Positions 32,436 through 44,383 of a DNA stretch of 64,000 bases are shown one piece after another. The notes beneath the pieces are model-generated. The model did not search any database and had not been told where the DNA came from. It saw nothing but the letters and a program-made list of their open reading frames with translations. Every line of letters begins with the position of its first letter. Positions within the stretch are counted from its first letter, which is position 1. Where the stretch lies: positions 620,195 to 684,194 of the forward strand of contig VXBP01007146.1 of the NCBI GenBank assembly GCA_013400115.1, written 5' to 3'. This DNA is from Rhinopomastus cyanomelas (Eukaryota > Chordata > Aves > Bucerotiformes > Rhinopomastidae). Both the position numbers and the translations under genes were made by a program.

Positions 32436-33509
32436 GCTGCGGGGCTGCTTTCGCTGTAGCGAAGTCGGGGTAGACACCTCCCCATCACGTCAAGCGCACT
32501 CCGGGAGCTTTGCCATCATCCCAGGAAGATTTCCTCCTTGGGCTGGGAGGCTTCTCCATGACATTTGCTCTAGCTTAACATTTTCCCTTCAGATTAAGGG
32601 AGGGAAGGGTAAAGCCCAGCTGAGTGGAAACAAAATCCGGGAAGAGCAGACAGAGAGGAAAAAATGCTTCTTCAAACCCAGCAGCTTCCTCTTTAAACAT
32701 CCAACCTCCACCCCCAGCCGCTGCAAAAACCCACCTGAAATGACAGAGCATCTGCAGAGCCCCCAACGCGCCCCGCTCGAGCCTCTTCTGATCCAGCTGG
32801 GACAGAAGGGCAGATGGGAAGGACAATGGACCACTACTCCCCCGTGGCCAGGCTGAGCTGCTGGCTCTGTGTTGGTCTGTGGAAGGTGGGTTTGTGATCC
32901 CACGACTGGGCAGGATGGGGTCTGTGGTCAGCTCATCCTCACGATGACCAAGCAGCAGAGCTGGGAGATGCCGAGAGGCTTTCGGACACAAATCATTAGC
33001 TGCTGCCGGTGTGTTTGAAAGGCTCATGGGCTCTTCCAGCCGTATTTGCTGGTTAATGCAGTCTGTTATCTCTGCAGACCCCAGATTATCTCTGTCCTTA
33101 GATCACACAGCTTTGACAAGACTCCAAGCAAACACAATCGATGAACAAGAGGAACCTTGCTCCGAGCCCGGGCAGTAAGTACAGGGTCAGCAGCCTCCTA
33201 CATGCAGAGCCTGCTAAGCTGATTTTTTAGTGGAATATTCTCTACCAGCTCACAAAGCCCCAGGATGGGAGGTCAGTCTCATGACCAGCCTCCTGGCTTC
33301 ACCACGGTGACTGATACGAACAGACCAGAGTCTGTCTTCTCATTTAATGACCTCCCCTCACTCCCCATGAAGGCAGGTTCAGCTCATTGCCTAAGGCTAA
33401 AAAAGGGCTTGGGCTGGCCACAGCTATGTCTAAACCATAAAACAAGGGGCCTGGGTCCTGACCTTTGGGGATGTGACAGCTCAGGGCACTATCAAACTAA
33501 TCATCTGTG
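32436..33509. other. Gene-free stretch, possible regulatory block 33030-33140
   Basis: 33030-33140 contains GCTGGTTAATGCAG and two ATTATCTCTG/TTATCTCTG words (GATA-type, minus strand AGATAA). Otherwise nothing recognised. Confidence 0.28.
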
Positions 33510-33982
33510 GCCATGGTGCTGGAGCAGGTTCAGAGCAGGGCAACGAGGCTGGGGAGAGGGCTGGACGACAGGCCCTGTGAAGAGCAGCTGAGGAACTGAG
33601 GTTGTTGAATCTAGAGAAGAGGAGGCTGAGAGGAGACCTTCTTGCTCTCTACAGCTGCCTCAAAGGAGGTTGGAGCCAGGCTGGTGCTGGGCTCTTCTTC
33701 CAAATCACTAATGATAGGACAAGAGGGGAAATGGCCTCAAGTTGCATCAGGGGAGATTTAGATTGGACCTTCAGAAGAAGCTCTTTCCTGAGACAGTGGT
33801 TGAGCAGAGGAACAGGCTGCCCAGGGAGGTGGTGGAGTCCCCACCCTGGAGGTGTTAAATAAGCGAGTAGCCAGAGCACTTGAGGCCATGGTCTGGGGGT
33901 TAGGAAGATGTTGAGGTGAAGGCTGGACTTGCAGATCCTGGAGGTCTTTCCCAGCCATGATGATTCTGTTATTCTACGACTG
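33510..33982 (+). mobile_element. CR1, type B, about 470 bp
   Basis: GGAGCAGGTTCAGAGCAGGG, GAATCTAGAGAAGAGGAGGC, ATGGCCTCAAGTTGCATCAG, GGAACAGGCTGCCCAGGGAG and tail ATGATTCTGTTATTCTACGAC. Translates to a decayed ORF2 end (LNLEKRRLRGDLLALYSCLKGG). Confidence 0.9.
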
Positions 33983-34007
33983 ACAGGGGACAAATGAGGA
34001 GTAATCA

Positions 34008-34125
34008 CAGCATTGTTTAGGTCAGAAGAGACCTTCAAGTTCATTGAGCCCAGCCATTAACCCAACCCTAAGCTCCAGATCTCCAGAGCTTTGACACAGC
34101 TCCGGGGCTGGTGGTTGCTGCTGAT
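34008..34125 (-). mobile_element. CR1, type B tip
   Basis: TTTAGGTCAGAAGAGACCTT, AAGCTCCAGATCTCCAGAGC; strongly decayed beyond that. Confidence 0.75.
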
Positions 34126-34584
34126 CCCATCAAACCAGCCCCGAAGAGAGCGGGATGCCTGTCCATCGTCCTGGATCTCGCCTGTGCAGCAGATCTCAGC
34201 CGGTGATTGCCATCCCATAAATCAATCAGAGGTTTCCAAGAGGCGTTGAGCTGACAGTCTCACACCAGAGAGCAACAGGAACACGCTGGTTGTGCTGACA
34301 GCCCGCTCTGACACCTCTCACGCGGAAGATGCTGCTAATCCCGATGAATATTCACCCTCCTGCCAGCAGGAGCCCGAGAGGCAGCGCAGGAGCTCACACC
34401 TCCCAGACAGGATCTCTTTGGGAGGCCATCACAAGACAACCTGCTCCACACATTTTCTTTTGCACAACAGCTTCTCCTCTACCTTGCAGCTAATTCAATC
34501 AATATTCCTTGCAAATGGCCATCGTGCACGGAGCGACCAGAAAACCTCTGGGCTCTCAAAGGTCAGGCATCCACGAGGAGGACA
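34126..34584. promoter_or_regulatory. Gene-free stretch, candidate regulatory block 34190-34510
   Basis: Repeat-free with CATAAATCAATCAGAGG, GCTAATCCCGATGAATATTCACC and GCTAATTCAATCAATATTCC (TAAT and PBX-like ATCAAT cores). Confidence 0.3.
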
Positions 34585-34735
34585 CACAGAACATCAGGGG
34601 TTGGAAGGGACCTTGAAACATCAGGGGTTGGAAGGGACCTTGAAAGATCATCCAGTCCAATCCCCCTGCCCCAGCAGGATCCCCTAGACCAAGTTGCACA
34701 GGAACACATCCAGGCAGGTTTTAACATCACCATTA
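34585..34735 (-). mobile_element. CR1, type A, with 27-bp duplicated tip
   Basis: The tip ACATCAGGGGTTGGAAGGGA plus CCTTGAA occurs twice in tandem (34591-34617, 34618-34644), then the normal body to ACATCCAGGCAGGTTTTAAC. Confidence 0.94.
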
Positions 34736-35555
34736 TCTTAATTCATTGAATTTGATGACCAAAACTGCCTCATTCTAGGAGAAAAGTCATCTCAGACCCA
34801 GGAATCCAGCCCCCAAGGGCTTTGTGTTTCAAGCTGACACCACCCACCCCAAACCCACCCCGATACCTGTCACTGCCAGAACCTGGTACAACACAATCCA
34901 CAGGAAACATCACCAAGGAAGCAAGAGCCACCGACCCCTCGCAAAGACCTTTGAGGCACCTCCACAGGTCCCTCCACACTGAGCACAGGGCAGCCCTCCT
35001 ACACTGGTTTGTGCTTCTTCCAGAGACCCTTGAACTCCGGGAAAATCCACAGACAAAAGGAGCGTGACCCCTGCCTCAGAGGGGCTTTCAGTGCTGCTCA
35101 GGGCAGAGGCAGGCTCCATTCATGCCTTTCTCGCTCGTACAAAGAGCATGGACTTAGTTTGATCCAATTTCCTCCTTCACCTACACGGACCCGAGCCCAG
35201 CACGATGCACGAGGCAGAAACCTCCTCTGCTCAGGGTCTGCGGAGAAGGACAAAGCAGTCACAGTAGCAGAGCTCAGTGTTCTGGATTAAAAACAGACAT
35301 CACCTCCAAGAGGGTCCCATCTCACCACGAACCGAGGCGCAGATGAAAGGAGGACCTTTGTGTGAGCTGCGGAGAAGCTTCTGAGGCGGCTGAGCCGCGT
35401 GGGAAAGGCAACAGAGGGCTGTGACGCTGGAATAACGGGATCGATTCAATTAAGGAGAAGCAGGAGGAGGAGAGATTCTTCGAGCATCCAACGGGGGTTT
35501 GGGGGATGGACAAAGGAAAAGAGATCATTAGACTGACCGACGTGGCTGCTTTGAT
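34736..35555. other. Gene-free stretch
   Basis: Nothing recognised. Confidence 0.4.
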
Positions 35556-35880
35556 CATCTCTATGAGTGTGTGAGGGGCTGGTGTCAGGAGGATGGAGCC
35601 GGGCTCTGCTCAGGGGCACCCAACGATAGGACAAGGGGCACCGCGTGGGAGCTGGAACATGGGAGGTTCCACGTCAGTGTGAGAAGGACCTTCTTCCCGG
35701 TGAGGGTGCCAGAGCCCTGGAAGGGGCTGCCCAGGGGGGTTGTGGAGTCGCCTGCTCTGGAGATGTTTAAAACCCACCAGGATATTGTTCCTGTGCGACT
35801 GGATATAGGGGATCCTGCTGTGGCAGGGGGATTGGGCTGCATGATCTGTCAAGGTCCCTTCCAATCCCTGATGTTCTGAT
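35556..35880 (+). mobile_element. CR1, type A
   Basis: From GTGTGAGGGGCTGGTGTCAG to CAATCCCTGATGTTCTGAT. The ORF2 C-terminus is open over about 100 codons (CQEDGAGLCSGAPNDRTRG to KTHQDI). Confidence 0.95.
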
Positions 35881-38072
35881 TTCCCCCTCTCAGCAAGTCC
35901 AGGAGCAGCCCTTCACAAACATCCAAGTTCATCTGCTTCACGGGGGGTTTGATTCCACCAGCAATGAGGTCTCTAGCAGCACTGCATTAGCACATTGAGC
36001 ACCTCACCCCGTGATGGACACGGGTAGACCATAGAACTGTTCAGGTTGGAAAAGACCTGTAAGATCATCGAGCCCAGCCAAGGGGGGTAAGTGGCCAGTC
36101 CTTTCCAGCACAACCCTGAGCCTCCCGTACGCGCTCCGCTAGCACTCTGCGTCCTTCCAGAGCATCTCTGTCCATTTATAACCCCAGAGCAGGTGCTGCT
36201 CCTCCACCGTGGACTAAAAGCAGCCCCTCAAGAAGCGATAAAGCAGCTCATGGGCTACGAGCTGGGCTTGCAGCACAGTGCAGGAATTCACCCTCCAGGC
36301 ACTGCCGTGCACATGTCAAACCCACGCAGTCCGGGGTGGGATTAGCTGTCCCAGGCCCTCCCTGCTCTGCTGCACAGCAGCTGCAGCGGGACGACAGGTG
36401 AGAAGCTCTCCGGCACCTTCCTCACAGCCGCCGTCTTCCGGGCGCATCCCCCTCAGCCGCTGCCTGGGCTCCTGCTCCCTCAGATCTGCTTCCAGCCGAT
36501 TTATCCTCCCGTGACACTCGACCTTCTGCCCAGCTCCCAGTTTGTTTTCCTGTGCTGATCCCCCTCAGCTCTGCTGCAAAGGGAGCTGCTTTCCTCCCAC
36601 CTGCTCCTCAAGAGCTACAGCCCCGTGTGGACTTCTAGTTGTTTGGAGTCCACGGGAGAACAAGACGACCACCTCCACCTCAGGCTTCGCAGAGCCAACA
36701 CTCTGCTGCCTTCCCTCACCTCCGATGGGCGAGATGAGGTCCTTTCATGGCCAGGAGGGGGTTTGTGCTCAGGATAAGCAGATCCCGAGCAGAGACGCGA
36801 GGGAACCAGGTGAAAAGTCCAGAGGCAGCTGCTGGGTTGAAGGTTGGACTTGATGATCTCAAAGGTCTCCTCCATCAATGAGACACAGCGATTCACGGGA
36901 GCACAACAAGACTGAGTCCTGGCTCAGGAGGCTGTGAACCCAGCACCAACCAGCGCTCAGCGAATCGCTCCCGTAACCGACGCCGCACTCTCTGACCTTG
37001 ACCTTTAGCCTCTCCAGCATCTCCAGCCTGAGCAGGTCGGGCGCAGCAGGGCTCCTGCTGTGGAGCAGAGGGCACCAGACAGGGCTCCCTCGGCTCCACA
37101 AAGGACTCCCAGTAAACAATGGGAGGCAGCGATTCTTCAGCTTATCCCCGCAGCCAAGTAGCAGCAGAACGATGAATAAATTAGGCTGCCCTTGCGGGAC
37201 CTGCTTTTGTTCCCTCCAAAAGGGCCGAGAGAGAATGAAGGGGGAAGGAAAAAACTGTGGAAGGAAGCATGAATCAGACCCCCCAAACCCCTGAACAGCT
37301 GCCAAGTGAACTGGGAAACCCAGTGGAATGAAAATTAAACCCAACTGCACAGGCAATTCATTTTCCTCACAGCTCTGTCGTGCTGTGAGGTTGGGCTACG
37401 AGGGATGCTCCTGGATGCTCCACACCACCACCACCACAGCAGCTCAGGAGCTGGTGGAGGGCAGCTCGATCCCAACACGTCCCGGTGCTAAATTTGCTCT
37501 CGAGTGCCTGAGGAATTAATGCTCTGGGTTTCTACGGTGATGTATTTATAAACGGGGAAGGGGGTGAGGTTCCTTCAGAGCGCTAATGACGGCGGCAGCA
37601 ATCAAGCGTCAAGCAGTCTCCAGGAGAGGGAAAGCGACGCGTGAGGCACTTCAGGACTACCTGGAGCGCTCGCTCCCTTTGCTCCAGCTGCTCCCTGCAT
37701 CGACTGAAAGGAACAAACCGCGGCTCCTCCTTGCGAGGCAGCAGCCTGTTGACAGCTGGAAGAGCTGGAGGCTCCTCGGGTTTTCTCGGCAGCTTGTGGC
37801 ACCAGAGAATCCGGAGAACGTGCTGGCGTCCGGCTGGAGGCAGGTTTAGATAACTCGCCCCTGGCTCCGGCGCTGACGCCCCGGATGTGGCTCCTCAGCC
37901 TCCCACCTCATCCTAGAGACGCTTGAGCAGTTGCCAGCAAGACACTTAAGATGCCTTCTCCAGCCACCCTCCAGTGTGGAGACCACCCCAGCGGTCAAAG
38001 AGCCTGGCAGCGGCCCTGCGTGTCTTTTCTGTGGGGTGCAGTCGTAGGGCAGGAACTCGGAGACAGAAGGTT
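35881..38072. other. Gene-free stretch with two CR1 tips
   Basis: 36031-36081 minus (TTCAGGTTGGAAAAGACCTG); 36835-36880 plus (AAGGTTGGACTTGATGATCT). The rest is unique-looking; 37300-37560 is AT-rich with AAATTAAACCC and GAGGAATTAATGC. No exon recognised. Confidence 0.4.
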
Positions 38073-38178
38073 TCACAGAACCACAGGACATTAGGGATTG
38101 GAAGGGACCTCGAGAGATCATCCAGCCCAATCCCCCTGCCACAGCAGGGCCACCCAGCCCAAGTCACACAGCTGAACA
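38073..38178 (-). mobile_element. CR1 3' end, type A
   Basis: CACAGGACATTAGGGATTGG to CCCAAGTCACACAGCTGAAC. Confidence 0.93.
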
Positions 38179-39848
38179 CCCGCTCCCAACTGGAAACAAA
38201 CAAGTGCTGCAGATGTCCTACCCAGCCACGGTCCTTCCAGCCCGGGAGGTATCACAACGTTCATGAGGGTGGTCAATGCCAGGACAGAAGGCTTCCAAAG
38301 CAAGTGTGGGATGGAGACCGGGCTAAACCAACTGTATCCCTGGAGAGCAGCAAAAGGAGACCATCTCCTGATGCTTCCAACAACAGAACCAGCAATGGGG
38401 GGTTTTTGATGCCCCTTGACCCTACCAGCACCCCTTCTGATGCAGGTGGGTGATCCTGCAGCAGCTACCACCACCTGAAGACACCTCCACTTCACAGTAC
38501 TCATGAAGAGCCCCTCTCTACTCCATTTACCAGACTGGCACCCACCAAACCCCGTTTCACAACCCGTGTTTGGTCTCTGGAGCGTGGAAACCGCTGACCT
38601 CCCTCTGTGTCTTGCTGGTGCTTATGGAGGGCCGACCACCAGACTTCCAAGGCACCACATCCTCCACTTCAGGTGGCACAATTACCGGTCCAGCAACCAG
38701 CTCGTGGCCCAACCAGCACAAAGAGCAGCAGGACATCAAACCCCCGAAGCAGCGGTATTTTCACACGGGTGCCCCCACCCCAGCAGCTGAACGAGGGAAT
38801 CGTGGACTCAGAGCAGAGGCCCTGTGGGCAGGATTCCTTCAAACAGGGACTTTTCTTCCTGAGCTGCTTCGGTGTCAAGTGTCCTGAGGGACCAGCAACA
38901 CTCAAGACAGCAGGTGGAACGGCTTGAATGAGCCCAGCAGCACCCCCATAGCCCATTAACTGGCAGAGGCAGACAACAAGGATGACTCTATCGCTCCCAA
39001 GAGACCCCGCAGGCACTGAACACGACGTCAGAGGTTTATGTGCAAGTCCTACCTGCCTCCAGCTTCAGCCAGGGCTCCACGCAGGCAGCTCCAACGATGG
39101 ATCAGCATGGGGAGGCCTCTGTGCTCTCCATCTCCCACGCTGCTGCGTGGTTGTCCTGCAGGATGAGAGAGCATCCTGCCTGCTCTGCGTTACGGACCCC
39201 TCATGGAAGCAGCAGGACACCAATAACTGGCCACCACAACAACAATGTGCGGTGGGGCTGCTTTGCACCCATGTACCCACCCCACCACACAGCTTCCCCT
39301 ATATACCCTCCCCTCAAACACCCACCCCCTGGCTCTTCTCAGTGACCCCACCCGGCTCCATGACACTCAGCTGGGGTGGAACAAGCTCCTTCCCCTAAAG
39401 GTGCTGCTAACGATCAGCAGGATTCACACAGCCCTTAGCGGGGGGACCACAAGGACCTGGGGCTGTGCCCACTGAAGGTCCTTAACTACCTACACGAGGT
39501 CAGTTCCTGCTGCTGCATCACTGCCCCATGGCTCCTAACCTCCTCTCCTCCAGCTCTTGCAGGGGATGAGGACTGAAGGTTCTCCAGTAGCAGAATCCAC
39601 CCGGGGAACTGCTTGGGAAGAGCTGTCGCTGCTGGTGCCTGCGGGGTCCAACACTTGGGTCGGCGCCCTGGCTTTGCTGAGGAGCTGCTCTGTTTTGGCA
39701 GAGCTGGGCTCAGCTGTTTCACTGAGTCAGATCCAGCTGCCCCAGTGCTCCCCTCACCTTTCACAGGGCCAGAGGAGGCCCCACAGATGCTGCTCTGAGG
39801 CCAGACCTGCCGCTCTGGGAGAGCTGGGGAGGGAAGAGAAGCTCTAGG
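38179..39848. other. Gene-free stretch of about 1.7 kb
   Basis: No repeat or coding family recognised; several overlapping frames on both strands. Confidence 0.4.
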
Positions 39849-40100
39849 AGACCTTAGAGTGGCCTTTCAGGGTTTCAAGGGGCTGATAAGAAAGATGGGG
39901 GATGACTTTACAGCAGGGACTGTAGGACTGCACAGGGGGTGATGGTTTGAAACTGAAAGAGGGAGATTCAGCTGAGATGGAAGGAAGAAATCATTGCTGC
40001 TGAAGGTGGTGAGACCCTGCCCAGGTTGCCCAGAGAGGTGTGAGCAGCCCCATTCCTGGAACCATCCCAGGTCAGGCTGGACCTTGGGGCTTGCTTGCCC
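39849..40100 (+). mobile_element. CR1, type C, old
   Basis: GAGTGGCCTTTCAGGGTTTC, AGGGGCTGATAAGAAAGATG, GGTTGCCCAGAGAGGTGTGA and CATCCCAGGTCAGGCTGGAC. Confidence 0.75.
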
Positions 40101-40475
40101 AGCAGCTCTGAAAGCCCTGCGGCGGAGCAGGGTCGTGAAGCACCACATCCCCTCAGCGCAGCGCTCGAGGGGTTCTGCAATGAGACTCATCACGAGGGGA
40201 GGAGAAGGCCCCGGGGAGCCGTCTGACGGAGAGTGAGCACGTTTTGATGTCCTCCAAACCCTCCCACCCAATTTCCCCCAGGTTGCCGGTGGGCAGCCTG
40301 CCCCTTTCAGCGTGAATTAGCCAACATCACCAGCCCTTCGGGGGGAGAAAAAACCAGCTGCTGCAAGTGAAAAATGAAATGTGCTCTCTTTAGTCTTGAG
40401 GGAAGGCAGCAGAGCTCACCCCACCACGCTGGGACCCCACCAGGAAACATTGAAACTCCCCAAAGAACACTGACA
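40101..40475. other. Gene-free stretch
   Basis: Nothing recognised. Confidence 0.35.
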
Positions 40476-40670
40476 TCATGGAATCATCAGGAATTGGAAG
40501 GGACCCCAAAAGATCATCCAGTCCAATCCCCCTGCCACAGCAGGATCTCCTAGACCAAGCTGCACAGGAACATGGCCAGGTGGGTTTGAAACATCTCCAG
40601 AGAAGGAGACTCCACAACCCCCCTGGGCAGCCCCTTCCCCAGTCCCTAATGGTCTGTGATTCTGTGAGAT
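40476..40670 (-). mobile_element. CR1, type A, followed by a plus-strand tail
   Basis: 40476-40637 minus (GGAATCATCAGGAATTGGAA to CTGGGCAGCCCCTTCC). 40638-40670 plus tail (CAGTCCCTAATGGTCTGTGATTCTG). Confidence 0.9.
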
Positions 40671-40749
40671 AACAGCTTCTGGGGGTTTGGGAGAAGCAGT
40701 GATGCTGCCTTGAACCAGACCAGGACTGAGAGCTCTTGCTGCTCGTGCT

Positions 40750-40845
40750 GGGTCTAAGGTTTGATGACCTTCAAGGTGCGTTCCAAGTGAAGAGATTCTG
40801 TGGTGATCGTTGGGGGTCCCTTCCAACCCCTGATGCTCTGTGATC
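40750..40845 (+). mobile_element. Two CR1 tail fragments
   Basis: GATGACCTTCAAGGTGCGTT ... GATTCTGTG, then GGTCCCTTCCAACCCCTGAT GCTCTGTGAT. Confidence 0.7.
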
Positions 40846-41149
40846 TGCAAGGTGGGAGCGACGTGGAGGAGGGGAGAGGGAGCAGCCAGGTGCTGGCAGA
40901 GGAGAGCTGCTGAGCGCTGAGCCAGCCCAGGGGGCCCAGGACTTGCTTTCCCTTCCGAGCTGTGGGATCTTCAGTCCCAACACCGTTTTGCCCTCCACAC
41001 CGAGGCCCCTTTGACGCTGAATATCCTGCTCGGAATGTACCTGGGCGAGGGGAGGATGCCTGGGCTCGCGGGTTCGCATCCATGGCAACAGCCACTTTAC
41101 CCGTCACTTTCCCCTGAACAAAGGGAAATTAAATACTTGATGCGAAGGC

Positions 41150-41510
41150 ACTTTGGGGCTTCAGGCGAGGAGGGGGGAGAGGGGGGAGAGAACGGCTCTG
41201 CCTCCAGGTGCGAGCCTGCCGCAGCAGACTCCTGGTGCAGGAGTGTTGAGGGAGCAGGACCGGCGGCTCCGCCGGGAGCGTCGGGGCTCGCTGCAGCCTC
41301 ACGCGAGCCAACGCAGCAGCCGCCCACCCCCAGCAGGCGCCCGGCCGGCCTCCGGGAGGAGCAACAGCGAGAACCCCCCCGGGAACGAGCCACCGTTTGC
41401 GTTTTGGGTTGATGGCATCCTAAAGCCGGCGGGGCTCTCGGCTCCTGCTGGAGGAGCCCTGCGACGGCAGGTTCAGGGGCTGCGGTCCGACCCCGACCCC
41501 TGAAAGGGGC
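41150..41510. promoter_or_regulatory. CpG-rich islet without a visible gene
   Basis: Dense CpGs (GCGGCTCCGCCGGGAGCGTC, GCCCGGCCGGCCTCCGGGAG) next to a GGGGGGAGA-rich purine run. Repeat-free and ending at a CR1. Open frames occur on both strands, none with a recognisable domain. Candidate promoter or regulatory island about 7 kb beyond the FJX1 3' end. Confidence 0.35.
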
Positions 41511-41529
41511 TGGGCAGGGCGGTTCACGG

Positions 41530-41993
41530 GGGACCACAGGATGAGGGGTCACAGCTTGAAGATGGAAAAGGGCAGGGTGAGGCTCCTGGACAGGAGGAAA
41601 AAGTTCTTGAATCTGAGGGTGGGGAATCCCTGGAACAGGCTGCCCAGAGAGGCAGCGGAGGCCCCATCCCTGGAGCCATTCAAGGTGAGGCTGGCTGGGG
41701 CTCTGGGCAACCTGGTCTGGGAAGTTCTGGCTCTGCTTGTTGCAGGGGGGATGGACTAGATGCCCTTTGGAGGTCCCTTCCAGTCCTATGACATGAGGAA
41801 AAACTTACTACCAGAATTATCAGGCCTTGGAACAGGCTGCCCAGGCAGGGGAATGAATCACCATTCCGGGTTCCTCAGTCGTGGAGATCTGGAGCTGAGG
41901 GGCAGGGTTTAGTGGTGGCCTTGGCACAGGAGGGTTAATGAAACCTGATGATTTTAAAGAGACTTTCCAACCTAAATGATTCTGTGATGTGAT
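41530..41993 (+). mobile_element. CR1 type Y followed by CR1 type B
   Basis: 41530-41792 type Y (AGGATGAGGGGTCACAGCTT, ATCCCTGGAGCCATTCAAGG). 41793-41993 type B (CTTGGAACAGGCTGCCCAGG, TTTCCAACCTAAATGATTCT). Confidence 0.87.
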
Positions 41994-42384
41994 GCCCAGC
42001 TCGTCTTTGCGCATCGCTCCAGATCCACCTTGGAAGGTTCTGCAGAAGCTGGCAGAGCCTGGGTAGCACCATCAGCATCACCACAGCACCTGCTGCTCCG
42101 CGCCGTTGCCGTCACGCCTGAACACCAGCACTTGTTATCTACCCCTGCTCCGTCTCCGCTCCTTGGCAGCCAAACGTTCTTCTCGTATCTGCTCTTCCCC
42201 AACAACTTTCAGGATGTCTGCCACGCCAGAAGTCAGAACCCTGTCAACTCTCACGCACCGACAGCTCCATCTGCACACCTGGAGCTCCCAGCTCCTCTGC
42301 AAACGGGGGCGTGAGAAGTTAACGAAGCCCCTCACTAGTTTGGATAATTAATTTCTCACATCGTTTCTGAAAAGAAATTCTCTT
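41994..42384. other. Gene-free stretch
   Basis: Nothing recognised. Confidence 0.35.
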
Positions 42385-42489
42385 GATGACTGTGACTTGG
42401 TCTGGGGGGTCCTGCTCTGGCAGGGGGGGGATGGACTAGATGGTCTTTCGAGGTCCCTTCCAAGCCCTGATGTCCTGTGGTTCTGTGAC
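42385..42489 (+). mobile_element. CR1 3' end, type A
   Basis: GACTTGGTCTGGGGGGTCCT to ATGTCCTGTGGTTCTGTGA. Confidence 0.92.
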
Positions 42490-43737
42490 CTGTCCCCCCT
42501 CTGCGTTGGCTCTGCAGCCCTGGGGTCAAACCCTGTGGCTCCAGAGCAGCCTGAGGACCCCAGTGGCAGGGAGAGGCTGGGCACTACTGTTTGGTGGCAG
42601 ATGTTCACAAACAGCTGTGTTTTGGCCACTGCTGTCAGACAGGAGCTGGTCCTGTCCTGGCTCCATGACAGTCGGTGTCATGACGTGTGAGACCCCACCA
42701 CGGGACGAGCTGGAGCCCCATGGGTGGGTTCTCACTGCAGACAGGGAGGCTGCTCCGGCTCCATCCGCTGCACCAGCTGTTGCCACAGGATCACACTGGG
42801 ATCAGTGGGGCTACCACAGACCCTGCAGCTCCCTGGGCCACCTGTTTTGGTCCTGTCTGGACGCGCTCTGGGCTGCCCCGCAGCTTAATCATCTATTTTC
42901 AACCAAAGGGGAGGACAGGAGGTGGCTGTGCTGGGGCTGATCCCTGAGGGTTGGCTTCTCCCGGGGCTGGGCAAAGCCCTCGTGACCCTCACACTCATCA
43001 GTGCCCCCATTCACACCAGTGGCCATGAAGCACCAGCACCTCACCCAAGAGAGGTGTGAAGCAACCAAGCCTCAGCTCTGTACATCAGGAAGGGACCTCC
43101 CTGTCCCCCACCTCTCTCACCAGAGGGGCTTTCCCCAAATCCCCCTTACGACAGATGGAGCCGCCGGGCTGCGTCGCAGGCAGTAGATGCTGCCGCATGA
43201 CGCCGCCATCGTCTGCTCCCCCTTCGGCACCCTGGCAGTTGCAAAGAGTGGGCTGGAAATCAAACCAAACCCACATAAGATTCATAAGGGAAAAGAAAAC
43301 CCCAACCCTAAACAGTCTCTTTTACAGAATAGATGAAGAAATAATTTTAACGGTAGTTTAATTCCAAGAAACAGCAGTGGTGGAGCCTCCAGAGCAGTTG
43401 CTGCAGTGTCCTGATTGTGGAGGACAGGTCTGGAAAACGAAGCCGCCTGGAGACTCATTACTGGCAAAAGGGCCCTCGTTTAGGAGCCTTAATGAGGAGG
43501 AGCAAAACACAGGCAGAATAACCATCTAGAAGAGTCACCAGGAGCAAAACTACGCTTCTGATTCCATCATCTGAAGCACCAACAGAAACATCAGGGAGGG
43601 AAATGGTCGGATCATTCATGGTTTGGTTCTCCTAAAGGAAAACAGGAGGTTTAACTCAGGAGCATCTGGGTCAGCACTGAGAAAGTCAGGTGCTTCCCCA
43701 GCTCCGTGGGCAAGAAAACCCAGTGGTCAGCCATGGT
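42490..43737. other. Gene-free stretch of about 1.2 kb
   Basis: No repeat or coding family recognised. 43300-43360 is AT-rich (AAATAATTTTAACGG). Confidence 0.4.
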
Positions 43738-44383
43738 TCACGGAATCACAGAGCTGCTGAGGCTGGGAAAGACCTCTCAGATCATCCAGCCCATCACCTA
43801 ACGTCACCACATTGGCCAGAGCAGGGCACTGAGGGCCACAGCCAAGCTGCCACAGAATCACAGAGCATTAGGCATTGGAAGGGACATTGAAAGATCATCC
43901 AGTCCAATCCCCCTGCCACAGCAGGATCACCCAGACCAGGTCACACAGGAACACATCCAGGTGGGTTTTAAACATCTCCAGAGAAGGAGACTCCACAACC
44001 CTCCTTGGGCAGCCCCTTCCAGGGCTCTGTCACCCTCACTGGGAAGAAGTTCCTTCTCCTACTGATGTGGAGCCTCCTCTGTTCCAGCTCACACTTGTTG
44101 CCCCTCATCCTATCATTAGATGACCCTGAGCAGAGCCTGGCTCCATCCTCCTGACACCCACCCTTCACATATTTATACATCACAGACTACTTTGTGTTGG
44201 AAGGGACCTTCCACAGCTCCTCCAGTCCAACCATCTGCAGTGAGCAGGGACAACCAGAGCAGGTTGCTCAGAGCCCCAAGGTCCAGTCTAACCTAGGATG
44301 GTTCTAGGCATGGGGGCTTCTCCTGTGCCAGGGTCTCAGCAGCAAACACATCTTCCTTCTCTCTGATGTGAACCCTGTCTGCA
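43738..44383 (-). mobile_element. Three minus-strand CR1 copies in a row
   Basis: 43738-43845 old tip (GAGGCTGGGAAAGACCTCTC). 43852-44188 type A with complete tip, open ORF2 end (KGGCQEDGARLCSGSSNDRM on the minus strand). 44189-44383 type C (TTGTGTTGGAAGGGACCTTC, TGCAGTGAGCAGGGACAACC). Confidence 0.92.
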
